A DNA stretch of 64,000 nt from Utricularia gibba. Lineage: Eukaryota; Streptophyta; Magnoliopsida; Lamiales; Lentibulariaceae. Of the stretch, positions 58,356-64,000 are shown one piece after another (the stretch's first letter is position 1; the number at the start of each line of letters is the position of its first letter). Position numbers and translations under genes: made by a program. Location: positions 2,170,001-2,234,000 of the forward strand of contig CM007991.1 in the NCBI GenBank assembly GCA_002189035.1, given 5' to 3'. The notes below the pieces were generated by a model. The model made no database searches and had not been told where the DNA came from. It saw nothing but the letters and a program-made list of their open reading frames with translations.

Positions 58356-59309
58356 GACTTGGCGTTGCCTATTTTTAGAATCCCATCATCTTCGCGGGAA
58401 TCGGCATCCTCTCCTATTTCGGGCACGCCCTAAAGAAAATATTAAAAAAATATAGAAGAATGGGAAAATAAATCTGTGATTTGGCCCAGAAAAGGGAGTG
58501 CAAGAGTTGCAGCATGTGGGGCACCTGCATGGCCACATTGTTCCTTTAAAGTGTAACATGGGACAATGTCCAATCTTTTTGTTCGTTCTTCTTTTAATTC
58601 ATATTTGAAAAAAACCCATATTTAGTGTGTGATAGAGGAAGCATTTGGATGCATCTAGACCCCTTTTTTTTGTTGCAGTCTTGGTGGAGAAGAAGGGGTA
58701 ACCAATGGTTTGGAAGGGGGGTAAAATATGGAGTAGGGGTGGGAGGGGGTGGCTTGAATGGTAGATGAAATGGCAACCACTACTCTTGAAGGCCATGGCA
58801 GAGAGATGGTTGATGGAGAGGGTGTACATCATGAAGTGGTAACACATGAGAAGTGTGGGTCTGGAAATGGGAGGACATTTGACCTGGAAACACGAAAGGG
58901 TTGTCGTCAAGTGTTAATGTGGGTGTTCTTTCTTCCTTCTATTTGCTTGGTGTGGAAGCCGATTCAGCCATCTTTTCTTCTTCCCCTCTCAAATGGGAAA
59001 GAATTGTATTTCGAGGAAGAATCCGGAGCCCCACTGAGGGAGGTGGGGAAAAAGAAAGGGCTGCCATTGTTTTATCCTTCCTGTCTTTTTCTTCTTCTGG
59101 GCACCCATTTGGTAGGGATAAGGTATATCTTCTTTATTATTATTATTTTTTGATTCTGGGCTGCAAGCAGCGGGGATGCGGATCGGAAAAATGTGTGCGT
59201 GTGGATGAATGCATACATGTGTAGATGTTTTGGGGAGAGTGGTAGTTGCAGAAAACATGCTTATCTGTTGTATATTTCTGGGAAGAGGAATTGATATTGG
59301 GTGAGGAGA
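58356..59309. promoter_or_regulatory. Divergent upstream region, AG-peptide (-) / PIP5K (+)
   Basis: About 950 bp between two start codons pointing apart. G-rich on the plus strand from about 58670 to 58870, with pyrimidine-rich tracts near 58970 and 59090. ORFs here (58599-59153) have no family features; part is probably the PIP5K 5' UTR. Confidence 0.45.
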
Positions 59310-62286
59310 ATGAGCAAATCTCTGAATGGGATCGTGAAGGCATGGGAGGCTAAACTGAAGAAATCACAGGCTGCTGCAAAGAGAAGGGCAAACAGCATAT
59401 TCACGGCAATGTCAGTAGCCCATGTAGATGATGAAGAGATACCTGAGGCGTTTCATGTTGAGAAAGTGTTCCCAAATGGAGATGTTTATACGGGTGACTG
59501 GGGAGGTAAGTTTCCTCATGGACATGGGAAGCATCTCTGGAAAGATGGGTGTATGTACGAGGGAGATTGGTATGGAGGGAGGCCAATGGGGAGGGGAAAG
59601 TTCAGTTGGCCATCAGGAGCAACATATGAGGGACAGTTCAAGAATGGCTACATGGATGGGGAGGGTGTGTACACAGGAACATCAGAGATGACCTACAAAG
59701 GAGCTTGGGTGTGCAACTTGAAGCATGGTAAGGGGGTGCAGAGTTATGCAAATGGAGATCAATATGAAGGGCATTGGCGCCAGGGGCTGCCTGATGGAAA
59801 GGGGAGGTATCAGTGGCAAGATGGGAATCAGTATATTGGACAATGGAGGCGGGGACGAATGAATGGCAATGGAATGATGTTGTGGTCGAATGGGAATCAA
59901 TATGATGGAGCTTGGGAGAATGGAGTTCCCAAGGGAAAGGGTACATTCAAGTGGGGAGATGGAAGTTTTTATGCAGGTGTTTGGAGTGAGGATCCTAGGG
60001 AGCAGAGTGGAACTTTTTATCCATCCAATTCTCAATCACTTACCCTTGATTGGGATCCAAAACAAGTGTACATAAGTTGCTGTGTAATCAGTACTAGTGA
60101 GGATGTATCCATTCTGCCATCACAAAAGAGTGTTCATTGGCAATGTGAGTTGAATAAGCAGCAATCATCAGGAAAGAAACACAGACAGAGAGATGTGAGG
60201 TTGAGGAGGTTATCCATAGATGGTGGTGGTGGAGTCACCACCAGCACTGGTTCAGAGTCTGACTTTAGCTATGATGGGAGTGTCGGAGATACGGGGTCAC
60301 AACGAGATGGAGATGCAAGCCTCAGAGCACAAGGATTAGATGCATCACAAGGATACCCGCACCCCCCTTATAATAAGATGATAAAGCCAACCAAGAAACA
60401 AGGGATAACAATCTCTAAGGGTCACAAAAATTATGAGCTTATGTTGAATTTGCAGCTTGGAATAAGGTATCTGCACCATAGGACTACATACCATGTCTTG
60501 ATTGATGCTTTTGATGGGCTCCATTCATAAACTGTCCAGTTTGTAACATGTTCTCTTGCTACTGATATATACTGCATACCAACCAGGCATTCAGTTGGAA
60601 GACCTGCTCCAGCAATATCCTTTGATCTGAAAGCATCAGATTTTGATCCCAAGGAGAAAATATGGACACGATTTCCTGCTGAGGGATCTAAACACACCCC
60701 ACCTCACCAATCCTGCGAGTTCAGGTGGAAGGATTACTCCCCAGTGGTTTTCAGGTGAGGTACTGTAATTTCACATTTCATAGTTGAAGTTCATTTTCCT
60801 TCTCACTGGATCCTTATTTCTGGTGCTGAAAAACAAAGCTTTCCCCTGTTGAAGTATTCATAGTGTTCCAGGTGATGGTTCCATTTCTGCTGAACTAAAT
60901 CTTTTAACAATGGTGATGCATTTGCTTTCAGGACACTCAGGAAGCTATTCAAGGTGGATCCAGCAGATTACATGATATCGATATGCGGAAATGATGCCCT
61001 TCGGGAGCTGTCATCTCCTGGAAAAAGTGGGAGCTTCTTCTACTTGACGAATGATGATAAATACATGATAAAAACCATGAAGAAAGCTGAAACAAAGGTA
61101 TGCTGAAAGCAAACACTTTGTGAGTATCTGATTGTAAGAATCAGCTCTGATTCTGATTCACCAGCAATGATACTAAAGTCTCCTTCCGCAGCAGGTGCTT
61201 ATACGAATGCTTTCTGCCTACTACAATCACGTGCGAGCCTTTGAAGATACATTGGTCACCAAGTTTTTTGGCCTTCACTGTGTGAAGCTGGCTGGTCCTG
61301 CTCAAAAGAAGGTAAGGCTCTATTCTGCTAACTCTGTTAGATTTGTAACTATACATGGATCGATGATTGAACTCAACTCACTTGAGGCATTTCTAAGCAG
61401 GTCCGTTTTGTGATCATGGGAAATCTCTTCTGCACTGAGTATGAGATTCATCGGCGTTTTGACCTGAAAGGCTCATCTCTTGGTCGTCTGACAGTAAAAC
61501 CTGAATCAGAGATCGAACAAACAACTACCCTCAAGGATCTGGATTTGAATTTCATCTTCCGGCTGCATGAGTTGTGGTTCCAGAAGTTCAGCAGGTAAAG
61601 AACCAACTTGAAAAAAAGGCCTCGTTGTTGGCAAACCACCTTCTCATCGAGCTTCAAACTTGAACCTGCAGCCAAGTTGATCGGGACTGTGAGTTCCTTG
61701 AACAGGAGAGAATTATGGATTACAGTCTCCTTGTTGGCATTCACTTCAGAGACATCTCTCCGGCCGGCGAGCCCCTGAACACCGAGGCTGCTTCTGCCGT
61801 CAGCGGTACATCAACGCCTCGCCTTCTTGGTTTTCTACATGGACTAACTTGACAACAACTTCCTACACAGGGAACACACCCCGAGCAGCCGCTTCCCTGC
61901 TATCCGCAACATTCTCTAATGGGTAACCAATTAACACAACTGCTACCCAAGCCACTCTTGCTTCCACAAACTAAACGTAAACGGGCCTTGACAGGGACGG
62001 ATCGGTCAACTTGGGTTCGAACCTCCCCGCTCGAGCAGAAGTAGCGATACGAAGAAACACGACCGGTGAGCCGCAGCTGGTGGGGGAGCCAACAGGGGAG
62101 TACTACGATGTCTTCCTTGTGTTCGGTATCATAGACATTCTTCAGGACTACGACATCGGCAAGAAGCTGGAGCACGCCTACAAGTCGTTCCAGCACGATC
62201 CTACGCTGATCTCCGCTGTAGATCCCAGGCAGTACTCGAGACGCTTCCGTGACTACATACTCAAGGTATTCGCACAAGACAACTGA
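59310..62286 (+). CDS. PIP5K: Phosphatidylinositol 4-phosphate 5-kinase with MORN repeats
   Basis: A type B PIP5K that makes PI(4,5)P2 at the plasma membrane. Exons are 59310-60466, 60587-60754, 60932-61097, 61195-61311, 61401-61594, 61672-61805, 61871-61922 and 61995-62286; 759 residues with all phases closing. The start [20 protein letters not shown] matches the family. Eight MORN repeats fill about residues 50-230 (for example [38 protein letters not shown]). The kinase begins at [20 protein letters not shown], with [48 protein letters not shown] and [13 protein letters not shown]. The activation loop is [14 protein letters not shown] near the end. A 52-nt exon 7 ([17 protein letters not shown]) in the variable insert is inferred only from splice sites and phase. 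Confidence 0.93.
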
Positions 62287-62789
62287 TGCCGCTGTACACA
62301 CTTTCCGGCCACCGGACGTCAGAGCTTCACGGCCTGCAACCTGTAACCGCCATACCTAATGCAGAAGCAACAATAGCGTTCTAGATGTAAGAAGGACGAT
62401 AAGCTGAGGGCGAGGCAGATATTTGTGTGACAATATCTTGATTTTTGAGATTGTAACACCTTTATTTTTTTAAAAAAAATTATCACATTTTTTATTTTGT
62501 AAGGTATATGCTAATAATCTCATTTAAAAAAAAATAAAAATCACGCTAACAAATGCATTAGGCTAAAACGAATCCAAGTAAATGCAACAATGTTCTGCCA
62601 AGCACGCAAGGGGCTCCTTGCCCTAACTCTGTCTTCTTCAATCTACGAATCTCGACGACGCATACACACAGGTTGCTTCTCGTCCATCTTCCGCTTCCAA
62701 TGGCGGTGGATTTAACATTAGCATGCCGCCGCTACTGCTGATTCGGCTGCTTACTCGAAGATTAGTGTCGGTATAGAAACACAGGGAAC
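62287..62789. other. Convergent spacer PIP5K (+) / FY (-)
   Basis: About 500 bases with A/T tracts at 62460-62560. No gene supported. Confidence 0.5.
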
Positions 62790-64000
62790 CTACTGATGAG
62801 GATGAGGAGCTCCCGACGGATTGCCGAAGCCACTTTGCTGCTGCACAACGAAAGATGAAGAATGTATTGGCATGGCGAAGTACTTCGAAATTAGGTAATA
62901 TGTCTAAGAGCAGCTGTTGAGCAAAAGTCCGATGTCTAGATCAACTAAACGTATTAATCTTGTGGAAGAATCGTTTTAAGGAGGTGACCAAAAGATTAAG
63001 ATGAAGGAACCTGATATGGATTGATCCCTGGTATGATCGGAGGCCTATTGAAAGAACCTCCTTGTTGATACACTGTACTGCCAGCGCCGCCGCCACCCGG
63101 GGGCATATTCCCAATAAAGTGACCCTGAGACAATAAAGGAACCTATGACTCATCCCACAATGCAAATGATTATGCACAAAGCTGTTCTCACCATTTGACC
63201 AGGCACTTGTCCAGGGATGGAAATCGAGGAAGCAGCATTTGAGGGCATACTATGTAGTTGCATCTGAGGTGGTCTTGGCAAATGTGATTGGGGAAAAGGT
63301 AAATTCGGAGCTTGTGGTTGAGCCATGTTAGGCGGATGAGGCATTTGCTGATATGGCTGTGGTTGGTTGCCCAAAAGAACAGACGCATGAGCAGCAGGTG
63401 TCAAAGAAGGTTGCATCGGAAGGGATGATTTCTGCTCTCCTTGGGAAGAACCGAAGGATGGAATAGTAAGAGGCATTGCTGCTCCGATACCTGGGATTGT
63501 TCCTTCATTCCGGACCAATCCAGGCCCAAATGATCCAGGAGCTGTGGGGGCTCAGGCATTGGATAAGGGACATTAACCCGACCTCCGAGAGCAGGATTCT
63601 GCTCCCCATACCCTGAAATTGAAGCATAACATATTCCACCTAAGATATCATCTCAAATGTACAAGGGAAACACTACACAGTTTTGATCTAGTGCATCGAA
63701 CTATACGGATTTTGAAGTTGCTAGCAGTACTTGGGTATGAAAGTAAGACGAACCTTGATTAGGTCCCACACTAACTTTATCGCGCACAGGATCACCAGGC
63801 CGATTTCGGCACCAAAATTTTGTTGCATTATCATGGCCACCACTGCATATACTCAAAACTAGTAAGTTCACTGTTGTTGATTTTAGAATGCTTGCAGCAT
63901 GTATTCTTGCGGATAACAAAAAACTGATGTAATAAAAGAATCCTACTACCTGCAGAGAAGATAACCAATAGGATGCCATGCAAGATCCCAAATGCTGTTA
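62790..64000 (-). CDS. FY: Flowering-time/polyadenylation factor FY (WDR33-like), 3' part, one frame break
   Basis: FY is the plant WDR33 homologue, a CPSF-complex subunit that partners FCA in autonomous-pathway flowering control and 3'-end processing. Visible exons (minus): 64000-63950, 63842-63754, 63612-63192, 63124-63011 and 62840-62790. The first gives the end of the last WD repeat ([20 protein letters not shown]), then [10 protein letters not shown], the conserved post-WD motif. The rest is a Pro/Gln/Gly/Met-rich C-terminus ([27 protein letters not shown], end APHPHQ). Exon 63612-63192 loses frame at a G5 run (plus 63545-63549); one missing base restores [13 protein letters not shown] and the splice phase. 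The upstream WD-repeat exons lie beyond the window. Confidence 0.92.

Noticed and set aside
58599..59258. Overlapping ORFs on both strands at 58.6-59.3 kb
   Set aside because: Low-complexity purine/pyrimidine composition and no conserved motifs; best explained as promoter and 5' UTR of PIP5K.
61806..61994. A seventh frameshift, in PIP5K, between exon 6 and the last exon
   Set aside because: Joining 61805 directly to 61995 breaks phase, but a 52-nt exon at 61871-61922 with consensus splice sites restores it without any missing base.
1..64000. CRISPR arrays, operons, rRNA or tRNA genes
   Set aside because: The region is plant nuclear DNA with split genes. I saw no repeat-spacer pattern and no cloverleaf-like tRNA on reading, though a tRNAscan run would be needed to exclude tRNAs fully.
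1..64000. A biosynthetic gene cluster around the dioxygenase, GH3 enzyme and thioesterase
   Set aside because: They are far apart, in different compartments and pathways, and interleaved with housekeeping genes; no P450, transferase or terpene/polyketide-type enzymes are present.

Overview
This window is nuclear DNA from a flowering plant. Almost every gene is split by short GT-AG introns of about 60-500 bases and encodes a plant family (FATA, SERK, SULTR, VAD1, EMSY-like, FY, SAP, AG-peptide). Moderate base composition and AT-rich introns fit a eudicot better than a grass, but I cannot name the species. About 20 genes lie on both strands, with one intact-looking LTR retrotransposon and two pseudogenes.

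Layout. 1-8.6 kb: 3' end of coatomer beta (+), an eIF5-mimic/BZW protein (+), a small C2H2 protein (-) and acyl-ACP thioesterase FATA (-). 8.6-16 kb: a circularly permuted YqeH/BPG2-like GTPase (+), an intronless Cys-rich protein (+) and tRNA methyltransferase TRM11 (+). 16-27 kb: a GH3 beta-xylosidase/arabinofuranosidase (-), a BAK1/SERK-type receptor kinase (+) and a group-1-like sulfate transporter (+). 28-41 kb: CSN7 (-), the GRAM/VASt protein VAD1 (+), a two-helix membrane protein (+), NTAN1 (-) and an EMSY-like chromatin reader (-). 41-50 kb: a decayed AAK1-type kinase copy (-), a 2-oxoglutarate dioxygenase (+), a bHLH factor (-) and an eL31 ribosomal-protein pseudogene (-). 50.1-55.6 kb: a Ty1/copia element with two 423-bp LTRs and a perfect 5-bp target duplication. 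56-64 kb: an A20/AN1 stress protein (-), an arabinogalactan peptide (-), a MORN-repeat PIP5K (+) and the 3' half of the polyadenylation factor FY (-, running off the window).

I rebuilt most genes exon by exon, checking splice dinucleotides and reading phase. Thirteen multi-exon reading frames close perfectly from start to stop: BZW, FATA, BXL, SULTR, CSN7, VAD1, NTAN1, EML, the dioxygenase, bHLH and PIP5K, plus the visible ends of COPB and part of FY. Four genes (BPG2-like GTPase, TRM11, SERK, FY) are otherwise well preserved but carry six reading-frame breaks. Each is repaired by exactly one missing base, and none needs an insertion. I read this as residual one-base deletions in the assembly, with real mutation as the alternative. 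The AAK1-like copy is different: it has a nonsense codon and a lost HRD motif, so it is a genuine pseudogene.

The genes are an ordinary mixture of housekeeping and regulatory functions and do not form a pathway or cluster. I did not find a new biological system. The points most worth a second look are the one-base-deletion pattern, two GC-AG introns in VAD1, the recently inserted but catalytically broken copia element, the eL31 pseudogene with a hexamer expansion, and the AAK1-like pseudogene.
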